Shown here: positions 37,071 to 46,546 of the stretch, in pieces | Position numbering within the stretch: the stretch's first letter is position 1 | Layout: the number at the start of each line of letters is the position of its first letter | Source of the DNA: Ruegeria sp. HKCCA6707 | GTDB taxonomy: Bacteria > Pseudomonadota > Alphaproteobacteria > Rhodobacterales > Rhodobacteraceae | Assembly (NCBI RefSeq): GCF_013033515.1 | Contig: NZ_WQEG01000001.1 | Span: 248,001 to 312,000, forward strand | Length of the DNA: 64,000 bases | Direction: 5' to 3' | Program-made: the position numbers and the translations under genes | Notes under the pieces: generated by a model | What the model was told of the DNA's origin: nothing | Databases searched by the model: none | The model's input: only the letters and a program-made list of their open reading frames with translations

Positions 37071-37160
37071 TGGCGGAGAGACAGGGATTCGAACCCTGGA
37101 GACGGTTTCCCGCCTACACACTTTCCAGGCGTGCGCCTTCGACCACTCGGCCACCTCTCC
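37071..37160 (-). tRNA. tRNA-Ser (anticodon GGA)
   Basis: A class II tRNA of 90 nt on the minus strand, including an encoded CCA. The acceptor GGAGAG pairs with CTCTCC, the T-arm contains GGTTCGAATCC, and the anticodon loop reads CTGGAAA with GGA as the anticodon, decoding UCC/UCU serine codons. A long variable arm is present, as expected for serine tRNA. tRNA-Ser genes are frequent integration sites, but I see no integrase near it. Confidence 0.93.
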
Positions 37161-37249
37161 GTATCGACGGTATGTGAACCATCACAAACGGATTTGCAAG
37201 GCCAGAATGCTTCGAAAAGTTCAGCCGTTTGTTGGGCCTGCCACCACAG

Positions 37250-39670
37250 TCAGGTCTCGTCACCGGTGCCGGAATCCATATCCGGCTCGCTCAGTTCGAC
37301 CGGTGACTTCGAGGGTTCTTTCGGGGCTTCCGGATCCTTGGTTGCGGGTGGCTCAGAAGCCGCGCGCAGTACTTCGGCGTTACGCAGCCAGACATCGCGC
37401 TGTGCGAACGGGATCTCGATCTCTTCTTCTGTAAAGCGACGGTTGATCTCGTGGTTGATGTCCGACTTGACCGAGAGCATCCAGTTCACGTCGCGTAGAA
37501 TCGCACGAATTTCAAAATCCAGCGAATCCGCACCAAACCCCTGGAACACAACACTCGGTGCCGGATTGGCCAGCACCATGGGGTGGGCATTGGCGATCTC
37601 ACCCAATATGGCCTCGACCTTGCGCGTATCCGTGCCGTAGGCCACGCCCACGGGAACGATCACGCGTCCGATTGTGTTGCCGCGGGTATAGTTGGTAACG
37701 ACACCGCTGATCAGATCCGAGTTGGGTACAATGACATCCGACCGGTCGAAGGTCTCGATCCGCGTCGACCGAACCGAGATGTCGCGGACATAGCCCATCA
37801 TCCCGTTCACATCGATCCAATCCCCTTTCGAGATCGGGCGCTCGACCAGCAGGATGATGCCTGAGACGAAGTTCGACACGATGGTTTGCAGGCCGAACCC
37901 GATCCCCACAGACAACGCACCGGCCACAATCGCCAGCGAAGACAGATCGAACCCGGCCACCATGATTGCGACCAGCGCTGCCAGGAAGATACCCACATAG
38001 CCGGTTCCGGCCACAATCGCATTCTGCCCACCGGGATCTATTTTGGTCTTGGGCAACAAAGAACTGCGCAGCCCACCCTGCAGCAAACGCGTCAGCGTAT
38101 AGCCGATGATAAAAATCGCAACAAAGGTCAGGAAATTGCTGGGCGAAATGGTGACGCCGCCAATATCGAACCCTTGCAGAATACGCGTCCAAATCTCGCG
38201 CAAGTCAGTCTCGCGCGCCCCCCAATAAAGCGCGATCAGAGGCAGAGAAAACAATGCCAGCGCAAAACCGATAAGGACAGAGAACAAAGAATCCCGCGCG
38301 GCGTCGCCCTGCCCCGTAATCCAGCCATAAAGCATGCTGAAGAAGCGCTGAAAGATCACCAGCGCGCCAATCAGTATAAGCGTTTTGACCGTTGGAAACA
38401 CGATGCCTTCGGCTGCATTCGTGTAACCGAATACGGCCAGTATCGGCGCAGCGATGCCCAGCAGAAACAAGGCCCGTCGTATGATCTCGACCAATTGGCT
38501 GAACCCGGCCAAGGTGACCGGTTTCCCATCACTGTCCTGGGCATTGGGCCGCCGTATCCGCCGGATTCTCAGCAGTAGAATTGCGGTTCCCACAATCACG
38601 GGGAAAGAAACAACGGCCCGGGTTGCATCCGAGATATTCTCGATCTGCTCAAACAGAACGGCCATCTCGTGCAAGATCAGCATTATTGCAAGCAGATCGA
38701 GGTAGACCCGAAGCTCTTTGGTTCGCGCTTCCGAGAACCTTTTGAACCCTTGCGCCGCGCCCAGCACATAGGCCTGACGCCCGATCCAGTCATAGTAAAA
38801 GATCAACCAGGCCCAGTACGGAATTTGTTCTAGCAACAAAGCGCCGCGCAGACCCGGAATACCCGTCATCTTGACTGCGTTCACAAACGCGACGACCCCA
38901 AGCCAGGGCAGAAGGACACGCAGCAGCGAGACGACAAAGGTTCCGACACCGCTTCCACGTCCACCCCAATGGCGGATATACGCGCCGCCCTGCTCGGACC
39001 AGCGCCGCCCATAGCTGACAAGCACCACCGCCAACGCCACAAGCAGGAATATTCCCAGCCCACGGTTGCGAAGTTGTTCATGCACGACATCGGACGAGAG
39101 ATTTCTGATCGTCTCGTTCCACAGACCTTTGGTCGCTTCGGTGAAGTCGACCCATGCCGGGCGCCAATTGGCTGGATTCAAGGGGGATGGGCCACGTTCC
39201 AGCAATTCCTTGGCCTGGCGTTCGCGCAGGATCTGGTCGATTTCATTGATCAGACCATTGGCCCGCGTAAACGCCTCCTCCGACACAATGCGCGGAACAC
39301 GCAAGCTGTTGAGTTGGCTTTCAAGATGTTCGCGGAGTGTGGCTATTTCCTCAGGCTCGGTCGCGTCACCTTCGGGTTTCGGCCCCAACGCCTCAATCTG
39401 GTTTTGAAGCGTTGCGATACGCTCGGTATTGGCCCCACGCGCCCTGTTGAAATCCTCGCGGTACCCGTCCAGTTCTAGCCGCAGGTTTTCAAGCGCTGCT
39501 TCCGAGGCCCTGTTGGCCTCGATCACTTCTTCTGCGCGATCCGCCGTGCTCAGCCATTTTTGATAATACTCGCTTTGTCGATCCGACAGCTGAGCAGCGG
39601 CCATGCTGCTCAGACAGATCAACCAAAGCGTAAATAGACCAGCAAGCAGGCGAAATCGCCGTGGCATCAT
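37250..39670 (-). CDS. Large mechanosensitive ion channel, MscS family with DUF3772-like N-terminus
   Basis: An 806-residue MscS-superfamily protein. The N-terminal MMPRRFRLLAGLFTLWLICLSSMAAAQ is a signal peptide, followed by a periplasmic helical region (residues 30-190) of the DUF3772 type. About ten membrane helices follow, then the MscS core: pore-helix region near VAGALSVGIGFGLQTIVSN, and a beta domain with ERPISKGDWIDVNGMMGYV. The C-terminus is acidic. It protects against hypo-osmotic shock. Its start overlaps the cysK stop by 4 bp. Confidence 0.92.
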   Translation of the reverse strand: MMPRRFRLLAGLFTLWLICLSSMAAAQLSDRQSEYYQKWLSTADRAEEVIEANRASEAALENLRLELDGYREDFNRARGANTERIATLQNQIEALGPKPEGDATEPEEIATLREHLESQLNSLRVPRIVSEEAFTRANGLINEIDQILRERQAKELLERGPSPLNPANWRPAWVDFTEATKGLWNETIRNLSSDVVHEQLRNRGLGIFLLVALAVVLVSYGRRWSEQGGAYIRHWGGRGSGVGTFVVSLLRVLLPWLGVVAFVNAVKMTGIPGLRGALLLEQIPYWAWLIFYYDWIGRQAYVLGAAQGFKRFSEARTKELRVYLDLLAIMLILHEMAVLFEQIENISDATRAVVSFPVIVGTAILLLRIRRIRRPNAQDSDGKPVTLAGFSQLVEIIRRALFLLGIAAPILAVFGYTNAAEGIVFPTVKTLILIGALVIFQRFFSMLYGWITGQGDAARDSLFSVLIGFALALFSLPLIALYWGARETDLREIWTRILQGFDIGGVTISPSNFLTFVAIFIIGYTLTRLLQGGLRSSLLPKTKIDPGGQNAIVAGTGYVGIFLAALVAIMVAGFDLSSLAIVAGALSVGIGFGLQTIVSNFVSGIILLVERPISKGDWIDVNGMMGYVRDISVRSTRIETFDRSDVIVPNSDLISGVVTNYTRGNTIGRVIVPVGVAYGTDTRKVEAILGEIANAHPMVLANPAPSVVFQGFGADSLDFEIRAILRDVNWMLSVKSDINHEINRRFTEEEIEIPFAQRDVWLRNAEVLRAASEPPATKDPEAPKEPSKSPVELSEPDMDSGTGDET

Positions 39671-40701
39671 ACGTCCTCGAAAACGCCGGGAATGCTGCGC
39701 GGTGCCTCGGTCATCCAGTCCGGCACAGGCAGTTCTTTCTCCCGCAGGAATTCGGGGTTAAACAGCTTGGACTGGTAGCGCGTGCCATAGTCGCACAGGA
39801 TCGTCACAATCGTATGGCCCGGGCCCAGATCTTTGGCCAAGCGCACAGCACCCGCCATGTTGATCGCGGTTGAGCCGCCCATCACCAGGCCTTCCTCGCG
39901 CAGAAGGGCAAAGATATAGGGCAGAGCCTCGTTATCCGTGACCTGATAAGAGTAATCCGGTGTGAACCCTTCGAGGTTTTTGGTGATCCGAACTTGTCCG
40001 ATACCTTCGGCAATCGAGCCACCCTCCATCGCGATTTCACCAGTGGTGTAATAGGAATAGAGCCCCGCGCCCATCGGATCGGCAATGCCGATCTTGACGC
40101 CTTTGGGCTGCAGCACTTCGGCGACACCGGCCAATGTTCCCCCGGAGCCGACAGCGCAGACAAAGCCATCAACCTTGCCTCCGGTCTGCTCCCAAATCTC
40201 GGGCCCTGTGGTTTCCACATGTGCCTGCCGGTTGGCCACATTGTCGAATTGGTTCGCCCAGATCGCCCCGTTCGGCTCGGTTTGCGCCAGTTCTTCGGCC
40301 AGACGGCGCGAATAGTGCACGAAGTTATTCGGATTGCGATACGGAGCCGCCGGTACCTGCACCAGCTGCGCGCCGGCCAGACGCAACATATCTTTCTTTT
40401 CTTCCGACTGGGTTTCAGGGATCACGATCACGGTTTTGAACCCCATCGAGGCCCCGACCAGCGCCAGACCAATACCGGTATTGCCCGCCGTTCCTTCGAC
40501 AATGGTGCCACCGGGCTTCAGCTCTCCGCGTGCGATGGCGTCCTTGATGATGAACAGTGCCGCGCGGTCTTTGACGGATTGGCCCGGGTTCAGGAACTCG
40601 GCCTTGCCGAGAATTTCACAGCCGGTTTCCTCGCTGATACGACGCAGACGGATCAGTGGGGTGTTGCCAACGGCGTCGGCCAGGTCTCGTGCAATGCGCA
40701 T
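39667..40701 (-). CDS. cysK: Cysteine synthase A (O-acetylserine sulfhydrylase)
   Basis: A 344-residue PLP enzyme converting O-acetylserine and sulfide to cysteine. The PLP lysine is in the SVKDRAA motif. The phosphate loop is seen in VGSGGTLAG, and the asparagine loop in EGTAGNTGIGLAL. The C-terminus extends beyond the usual length, but the core is intact. It is co-directional with trgB and trgA upstream, the arrangement described for tellurite resistance in Rhodobacter sphaeroides, where cysK contributes to resistance. Confidence 0.94.
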   Translation of the reverse strand: MRIARDLADAVGNTPLIRLRRISEETGCEILGKAEFLNPGQSVKDRAALFIIKDAIARGELKPGGTIVEGTAGNTGIGLALVGASMGFKTVIVIPETQSEEKKDMLRLAGAQLVQVPAAPYRNPNNFVHYSRRLAEELAQTEPNGAIWANQFDNVANRQAHVETTGPEIWEQTGGKVDGFVCAVGSGGTLAGVAEVLQPKGVKIGIADPMGAGLYSYYTTGEIAMEGGSIAEGIGQVRITKNLEGFTPDYSYQVTDNEALPYIFALLREEGLVMGGSTAINMAGAVRLAKDLGPGHTIVTILCDYGTRYQSKLFNPEFLREKELPVPDWMTEAPRSIPGVFEDV

Positions 40702-40767
40702 GGCGCCCTCTTGTCTATTGGTAGTGCGAAAGATTTACAGGCCACCTGCCGTGACCACAAGCGGCGA

Positions 40768-41886
40768 TCATGGCTGCCGCAATTGATCACGATGACGGGC
40801 CAACCAATGGGCCAAGGTCAGCAGAGGCAGATCCTTGAAGACATGGGTATCAACCATTTGCATAAACTCTTCATAAGGCAGGATTTTGCTGCGGATATCT
40901 TCGCCCTCTGACTGCAAGCCGCCGCTTTCGGTTGTTTCGGTCAGATCTCCCAGACCGACATAGAGATGGGCAAATTCGGTGGATGATCCGGTCGAGGAAT
41001 AGGCCCCCCCGACATAATGCAGTGATGTCAGCTCGGTCTGTGCTTCTTCCATGGATTCGCGATGCACCGCTTGCTCAGGGGTCTCGCCCGGATCGATCAT
41101 GCCTGCAACCGGTTCCCACAACCAGGGCTCGGGATCATCGATCAAAAAAGCCGGCGTGCGAAACTGTTCGACCAACAACACCAGATCGCGCAGCGGATCA
41201 TAGGGCAGCAGAACCACTGCGCTGCCCTGCATCAAAGCACTGCGATGAAGTACCGGCCCCATAGTTCCATCGTGTTGACGATGTTGGAACTCGATCTCTT
41301 CCATCCCGAAATAGCCCAGATAGGCGCGTTTGTGGCTATGTACGATAACGTCCTTCGCAACAGAGCGCGGATCATCGGTCAGCCGTTTGCGCGCCTCAAG
41401 CTTGGCCCAGGCGCGCATTCGAGCTGCCGGGAAAGCTTTGGCAATCTCGGCCGGAGAAAGGATACCGTATTGCGCCATGACGTCCTCGGCCGCCAGAACC
41501 GTCAATGCGCCCCATTCATCCGCCCAATCTTGCAAACTCCAAGGTTTGTCCGGCGTCCAAAGGCCCGGCGCGGGAAAAAACACCAAGGCCTGCGCGGTCT
41601 CTCCATCGGCCAATGCTATGGTTCGCGTATCCAAAGCATAGTCGAAACCACCTTCGTAAAAGTCCAACCTGTCGCGATCTTCCTGGCTCAAGCCGCGGAC
41701 CAAAAGCCCCTGCGCCGCGCCGCCCGGCTTGGCCATGATCATCGGAAAGGACTGATCCTTCACGGCAAAGACCGCATGATCAGACAAAACAGCAGCTTCT
41801 GTTCGAAGATCGCCGGGTTCGCGGTTCAAAACGCGTTCAAGCAACGGCACGTATTGCAGCGTGCCATAGAAAAACAAATCGGACAA
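40768..41886 (-). CDS. trgB: TrgB-like protein: gamma-glutamylcyclotransferase-like domain fused to NUDIX hydrolase
   Basis: A 372-residue two-domain protein. Residues 1-120 resemble the gamma-glutamylcyclotransferase/AIG2 fold (MSDLFFYGTLQYVPLLERVL, and FYEGGFDYAL). Residues 205-360 are a NUDIX domain of the ADP-ribose pyrophosphatase type, with the Nudix box GMIDPGETPEQAVHRESMEE. TrgB is a tellurite resistance determinant; the hydrolase probably removes ADP-ribose or related nucleotides. It lies upstream of cysK and downstream of trgA on the same strand, 30 bp from trgA. Confidence 0.88.
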   Translation of the reverse strand: MSDLFFYGTLQYVPLLERVLNREPGDLRTEAAVLSDHAVFAVKDQSFPMIMAKPGGAAQGLLVRGLSQEDRDRLDFYEGGFDYALDTRTIALADGETAQALVFFPAPGLWTPDKPWSLQDWADEWGALTVLAAEDVMAQYGILSPAEIAKAFPAARMRAWAKLEARKRLTDDPRSVAKDVIVHSHKRAYLGYFGMEEIEFQHRQHDGTMGPVLHRSALMQGSAVVLLPYDPLRDLVLLVEQFRTPAFLIDDPEPWLWEPVAGMIDPGETPEQAVHRESMEEAQTELTSLHYVGGAYSSTGSSTEFAHLYVGLGDLTETTESGGLQSEGEDIRSKILPYEEFMQMVDTHVFKDLPLLTLAHWLARHRDQLRQP

Positions 41887-41916
41887 TGAATTAGATCCTG
41901 TGAATTGGAACAGCCA

Positions 41917-42357
41917 CTATCGCCAGCGTCGATACGCGACTTCGGTCAGCAAGCCTGTGATGACGGCACCAATTGCGAGCGTCAACAGGATTTCCGGGGT
42001 GATCAGCTGTCGACCATATTCAACGCTAAGAGTGAATATCGCCAACACCGCGTCGAATGGTCCGTCATAGCGATGGCGCATGGCCAGGCGGAACATCTCA
42101 TAGACGCCCTGAACAAACAGCCCCCAAAACACCAGAGCCGCCACCCCTGTCAAACCGTTGTTTACTGCCGCGACCCAACCGCGACCTGCACGTTTGCCCA
42201 TGACCTTCCAACCACAGGCCAAACCAAGGCCCATATTCACATATGTGAAATAGCCATAGTCTTTGCCTTCTTCCCCATTCGCAATGATCATTGTCGAAAC
42301 GATGAAGGCGATCACCAGAAGGCAAATACCGGCGACAAGTCTATGGGCAGTGGGCAT
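41917..42357 (-). CDS. trgA: TrgA family membrane protein
   Basis: A 146-residue polytopic membrane protein with about four helices, opening MPTAHRLVAGICLLVIAFIV and ending ITGLLTEVAYRRWR. It resembles TrgA, paired with trgB and cysK in Rhodobacter tellurite resistance. The ATG at 42357 was chosen because the longer frame adds a basic N-terminus overlapping the fatty acid synthase gene. The ribosome site is weak. Biochemical role unknown. Confidence 0.85.
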   Translation of the reverse strand: MPTAHRLVAGICLLVIAFIVSTMIIANGEEGKDYGYFTYVNMGLGLACGWKVMGKRAGRGWVAAVNNGLTGVAALVFWGLFVQGVYEMFRLAMRHRYDGPFDAVLAIFTLSVEYGRQLITPEILLTLAIGAVITGLLTEVAYRRWR

Positions 42358-42374
42358 TTTGCTGTGTCCATCTG

Positions 42375-43583
42375 TTAGTTCGGCTTGGCTATTGTGATCT
42401 GTGTCACATCGCAATTGCCCGTGTCAAAGGCCGCGCCGCAAGCGGTCAAATAATAATTCCACATGCGGCGAAAACGCTCATCAAAGCCCATATCCGCGAT
42501 CTGATCCCATTTGTCGTTGAACGTGTCGTACCAACGCCGCAGGGTCAGGTCATAGCTTTTGCCGAACTCTTTCGATTTCACAACGTCCAGACCTGCTTGC
42601 TGAACCTGCTCTCGCAGGACTGACGGGGCCGGAAGCATACCGCCTGGAAAGATATATTTCTGAATGAAATCAACGCTGTTTCGATAGATGTCCCAGCGAT
42701 GATCTGCCACCGTGATGATCTGCAGAGTTGCCTGAGCCCCCGGTTTCAACCGTTCCCGGACCGTATCAAAATAGGAGGGCCAGTATTTCTCACCCACCGC
42801 TTCGAACATCTCGATCGAGGCGATGCCGTCATATTGGCCCTGTTCGTCGCGGTAATCTTGAAGCTTGAAGTTCACTTTGTCAGAAAGTCCCGCTTTTTCA
42901 ATGCGCTGTCGAGCGAACTTCAACTGTTCTTCGCTGATGGTCAAACCTGTGACCTGCAAGCCGCGCTCTTTGGCGGCATATTCGGCGAAACCACCCCATC
43001 CACATCCGATCTCAAGGATATGATCGCCAGGTTTTGCACCCATCTCGTCGACCATACTGGCATATTTGGCCGTTTGCGCCTTTTCCAGGCTCTCCTGACC
43101 CGTCTCGAATATGGCGCTGGAATAGGTCATCGTCTCGTCCAGCCACAAGGCGTAGAAGTCATTGCCCAGATCATAGTGGTACGAGATGTTTTTCTTGGCT
43201 TGCGCACGATGGTTGCGCTGTAGCCAGAACCGCAGGCGTTCATAGGCGCGCACGAGAAACTGACCGTTGAAATCGTCGTAGAACGCATCTGACCCCAGAT
43301 GCACCAGATCCATGAAAGCGCGCAGGTCCGGCGTGCTCCACTGGCCTTCCAGATATCCGTCCGAAAACCCCAATTCACCTTCCCGCACCAATCGCGAAAA
43401 CACTTCGGGGTCGTGAATGTGGGCCTCGGCAACAGGCCCCGGTTTGGGCCCTTCGACCCGGAAAACGCGCCCATCCGGCAATGTTATATCCAATCGGCCA
43501 GCTTCAAGCAGGCTGATCATTTTGAAGACTTGCGTGAAATACCTGGGCAGGTCTTTTTGCCCTTCCGTGGTGGTCAGTATCAT
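42375..43583 (-). CDS. cfa: Cyclopropane-fatty-acyl-phospholipid synthase
   Basis: A 402-residue SAM-dependent enzyme that cyclopropanates unsaturated acyl chains of membrane lipids. The SAM site is LEIGCGWGGFAEYAA; before it is the conserved YHYDLGNDFYALWLDETMTYSSA segment, and later IEMFEAVGEKYWP. GGGGAGAG precedes the ATG at 43583 by 4 bases; a longer frame adds 19 residues. It ends 17 bp upstream of trgA, so it may head the trgAB-cysK-mscS transcript. Membrane hardening fits a stress locus. Confidence 0.92.
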   Translation of the reverse strand: MILTTTEGQKDLPRYFTQVFKMISLLEAGRLDITLPDGRVFRVEGPKPGPVAEAHIHDPEVFSRLVREGELGFSDGYLEGQWSTPDLRAFMDLVHLGSDAFYDDFNGQFLVRAYERLRFWLQRNHRAQAKKNISYHYDLGNDFYALWLDETMTYSSAIFETGQESLEKAQTAKYASMVDEMGAKPGDHILEIGCGWGGFAEYAAKERGLQVTGLTISEEQLKFARQRIEKAGLSDKVNFKLQDYRDEQGQYDGIASIEMFEAVGEKYWPSYFDTVRERLKPGAQATLQIITVADHRWDIYRNSVDFIQKYIFPGGMLPAPSVLREQVQQAGLDVVKSKEFGKSYDLTLRRWYDTFNDKWDQIADMGFDERFRRMWNYYLTACGAAFDTGNCDVTQITIAKPN

Positions 43584-43652
43584 CCGCTCTCCCCTTTGCG
43601 GTCGTTGCGTCAGGCTATGGCGGGATTCCGTTTCTGGCAAGTTTTCAGTTCC

Positions 43653-45074
43653 TTACTGGGATTTTGTGTTCTCATAACGCATCAATGCGCGCCGCCTGCC
43701 GTCTTGCAGATCAACCACAGGGTTGGGATACGGCGCGTCCGGCTTCAGCCCCCACGCGCGCGGAACCGCTTCGAAATAGGACAGAGCCTCGGCTCCCGGA
43801 TCCGGTTGGCCTTCAGCAATCCAGCGGTGCAGATAGGCCTTGGTCGGATCAAACCGTTCGCGCTGTGTTTCAGGGTTGAAAATGCGAAAGAACGGCGCCG
43901 CATCCGGGCCCGACCCCGCGACCCATTGCCAGCCCATGGCATTTGATGCAGGGTCCCAGTCGGTCAGGCAGTCCGCAAACCAATCCATCCCGATGCGCCA
44001 ATGCGTGATGAGATGCTTGGTCAGGTAGCTCGCCACAATCATGCGGGCGCGGTTGTGCATCCGCCCGGTGACATACATCTGCCTAAGCCCCGCATCGACC
44101 AGTGGTACGCCGGTGCGGGCCTGCTTCCACGCCACAACCTCGGGCGCGTCCGGGTCTGTTTGCCAGTCAAAACTGTTCCATTCAGGTTTCCAGTTCTCGG
44201 TCAGCATGTGGGGCGTGTGAAACATCAGGTGATAGGCAAACTCGCGCCAGACCAACTGCCGCAGATATGCATCCGTGCGGCTTGCGCCCAAAAGACCTGC
44301 CTGTTTGACCCGGTGCCAGATCACGCGCGGGCTGATTTCGCCCAGTGACAGATACTCCGCCATATCAGAGGTCCCGTTGACGGCCAGCTGATCGCGCTGA
44401 TCGGAGTAGTCACTGACATGCGTTAGAAAACGCTCCAACTGATCCAGCGCGCTGTCTTCACCTGGGTGCACGTGAGGCCGCACAACAGATGCGCCCCGCC
44501 GCATGGCTGCGCCCAACGCCCATGCGCCCAGATCGTCCGACCTCGGCCAGCTTTCCGGCGCTGGCAGTAGGGGTGGCGCCGCAACCGTGGAAGACACTTC
44601 ACGCCCCTGAACCGCGCGCCACATCGGTGTGAAGACGCGGAAGGGCTGGCCTGCCTTCGTGGCGACGTCCCAGGGTTCAAATAGCAGTTGACCCGGAAAA
44701 GACCGCGCGTTCAGCCCAGCTTGGGTGAAAAATGCTTTGACGTCTTTGTCTCGCATGACCGAACCGGGATCATAGGCACGCGACCAGTAGATGTCGGTCG
44801 CGCCGGTCTCGCGTACCACATCTTGCAGCACGTCCTGAGCGTTGCCCTTGCGCAGGATCAGCCGGCTGCCGTGTTTGCGCAAAGCGGCATCGAAAGCCTC
44901 AAGCCCCAGCCCAAGACGCCATTTGGGCGCGGCGCCCAGAGCCCGGGCGAGGTCATCGCAGATAAACAGAGGAACAATGGGTCGCCCGCTTTGCATCGCA
45001 GCGTGCAGGGCCTGATGATCGGTCAGGCGCAGATCGCGCCTGAACCACATGATGATGGGTTTCTGTCCTGTCAT
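43653..45074 (-). CDS. phrB: Deoxyribodipyrimidine photolyase
   Basis: A 473-residue class I photolyase/cryptochrome. The N-terminal antenna-binding Rossmann domain starts IIMWFRRDLRLTDHQAL. The FAD-binding domain shows LRQLVWREFAYHLMFHTPHM, then WKQARTGVPLVDAGLRQMYVTGRMHNRARM and the C-terminal WDPASNAMGWQWVAGSGPDA segment. Repairs cyclobutane pyrimidine dimers with light. Co-directional with cfa but 70 bp apart; both fit exposure of a surface-water bacterium. Confidence 0.94.
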   Translation of the reverse strand: MTGQKPIIMWFRRDLRLTDHQALHAAMQSGRPIVPLFICDDLARALGAAPKWRLGLGLEAFDAALRKHGSRLILRKGNAQDVLQDVVRETGATDIYWSRAYDPGSVMRDKDVKAFFTQAGLNARSFPGQLLFEPWDVATKAGQPFRVFTPMWRAVQGREVSSTVAAPPLLPAPESWPRSDDLGAWALGAAMRRGASVVRPHVHPGEDSALDQLERFLTHVSDYSDQRDQLAVNGTSDMAEYLSLGEISPRVIWHRVKQAGLLGASRTDAYLRQLVWREFAYHLMFHTPHMLTENWKPEWNSFDWQTDPDAPEVVAWKQARTGVPLVDAGLRQMYVTGRMHNRARMIVASYLTKHLITHWRIGMDWFADCLTDWDPASNAMGWQWVAGSGPDAAPFFRIFNPETQRERFDPTKAYLHRWIAEGQPDPGAEALSYFEAVPRAWGLKPDAPYPNPVVDLQDGRRRALMRYENTKSQ

Positions 45075-45125
45075 CTTATCCGCCCCGCCGTTTTTTTAGT
45101 GTTACGAAACAGGCCGGATATCGGA

Positions 45126-46352
45126 TCACAAAACGCGATCAAGCGCCTCTAAAAGCTGATCTATTTCCTGTTTAGAGGTATAATGCGTGAAACTCAGCCG
45201 CAGCACACCCTTTTCCAGATCAACCCCCATCGCCTGCAAAGGCCGAACCGCATAGAAGTCGCTGCCTCCGGCCATGATACCATGCTCAGCCAGCTGAGCC
45301 GCCACGGGTTCCGCTTCGGTATTCAGGGCCAATGCAACCGTCGGTGCGCGACACGTGGCGTCGGACGGGCCGATCAAGCGCACAGCATTGCGCGATTTGA
45401 CCGCGTCCAGAACCGGTTGCAAGAGCTCGACCTCATGCGCGCGCATCAGGTCATGCACAAACGCGCCGCGCTTGGCCGCACCTTCTGCGGGTCCACCGTG
45501 GTGATCACACAGTTGATCGAAGTAATCCGCCATGCCCGCACTGGCAGCGACTTGCGCATGATCTGGCCCTGCTGGGGTGAAGCGTTTATAGAGCACATCA
45601 CCATTGAAGAAATGCGCCTGATTGGGCAGCAATTGCCCCAGATTGCGCCGGATGACCATGCAGCCCTGATGCGGTCCATAGGTTTTATAGGCCGAGAACA
45701 GATAGATATCGGGACCAAGATCGCCAACATTGGGCAGACCATGCGGCGCATAAGACACGCCATCCACGCAAACGAAAGCCCCGGCCGCGTGCGCAATCGC
45801 AGTGATCTGAGTGACCGGGTTGATCTCGGCCACCACGTTTGAACAATGGGGAAAACAGACCAGACGTACCGAGTCATCCAGCAAGGTTTCCAGATCATTG
45901 GGGTTCAAAGACCCGGTATTGGGGTCAATCTTCCATTCGCGGATTTCGATCCCGTCCTCGGACAGACGACGCCACGGGCCCGAATTCGCCTCGTGGTCCT
46001 GATTGGTGACGATAATCGCCTCGCCGGGTTTCATCCACTGACGGAACGCATTGGCCAGAACATAGGTGTTCTGAGTAGTCGACGGTCCAAAGCTTAGCTC
46101 ATCGGTGTCGACACCCAGCATCGCCGCCAGGCGCATCCATGCTTCGTCCATTTCAGCACCGCCCAGCGTGCTGGCCTCGAACGGCGAATAGGGTTGGACT
46201 TTGCGTTGCGTATAGAACCGCTGCAGCCGGTCGATCACGGGCTTGCATGTATAAGACCCGCCCGCGTTTTCAAAAAACGCCTGACCTTGCAGGCTGGGCT
46301 CGGAAAAGGCCGGAAACTGTGCCCGAACGAATTCAATATCCAAGGTGCTCAT
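45126..46352 (-). CDS. Class V PLP enzyme, cysteine desulfurase-like but lacking the catalytic cysteine
   Basis: A 408-residue fold-type I PLP enzyme of the SufS/CsdA superfamily. The PLP lysine is K223 in FSAYKTYGPH, with the aspartate D197 in VCVDGVSY and ENAGGSYT near the start. The segment where desulfurases place their persulfide cysteine reads GGSDFYAVRPLQ (residues 363-372), with no cysteine. So it is not a canonical cysteine desulfurase; an epimerase or lyase role, as in isopenicillin N epimerase relatives, is possible. AGGAGC lies before the ATG. Confidence 0.85.
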   Translation of the reverse strand: MSTLDIEFVRAQFPAFSEPSLQGQAFFENAGGSYTCKPVIDRLQRFYTQRKVQPYSPFEASTLGGAEMDEAWMRLAAMLGVDTDELSFGPSTTQNTYVLANAFRQWMKPGEAIIVTNQDHEANSGPWRRLSEDGIEIREWKIDPNTGSLNPNDLETLLDDSVRLVCFPHCSNVVAEINPVTQITAIAHAAGAFVCVDGVSYAPHGLPNVGDLGPDIYLFSAYKTYGPHQGCMVIRRNLGQLLPNQAHFFNGDVLYKRFTPAGPDHAQVAASAGMADYFDQLCDHHGGPAEGAAKRGAFVHDLMRAHEVELLQPVLDAVKSRNAVRLIGPSDATCRAPTVALALNTEAEPVAAQLAEHGIMAGGSDFYAVRPLQAMGVDLEKGVLRLSFTHYTSKQEIDQLLEALDRVL

Positions 46353-46546
46353 CACACATCGCTCCTTCGTCATCTTTATGTCCATCGAAGGGCAGCCCGC
46401 CTGTTCTTCGGGGCTGCACCGAAAACAAGGCAGGTCTTCCAGCCAGCCGTGTCAGATGCACGGCAGCCCGCACCTCGATCCAAAGCGCAGACGACACAAA
46501 TAAGCCCAGCGACGGTCACTCCGTCAACCCGTGAGGTCAGGCAGTC

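Noticed and set aside
37071-37160. tRNA-Ser as the attachment site of an integrated island
   Set aside because: No integrase gene and no duplicated tRNA 3' end were seen in the window; the flanking structured segment is reported separately.
46392-46417. GCAGCCC/GGGCTGC inverted repeat upstream of the class V PLP gene as a riboswitch
   Set aside because: Loop of 12 bases, no conserved core of a known riboswitch, and the repeated CAGCCCGC may be chance in GC-rich DNA.
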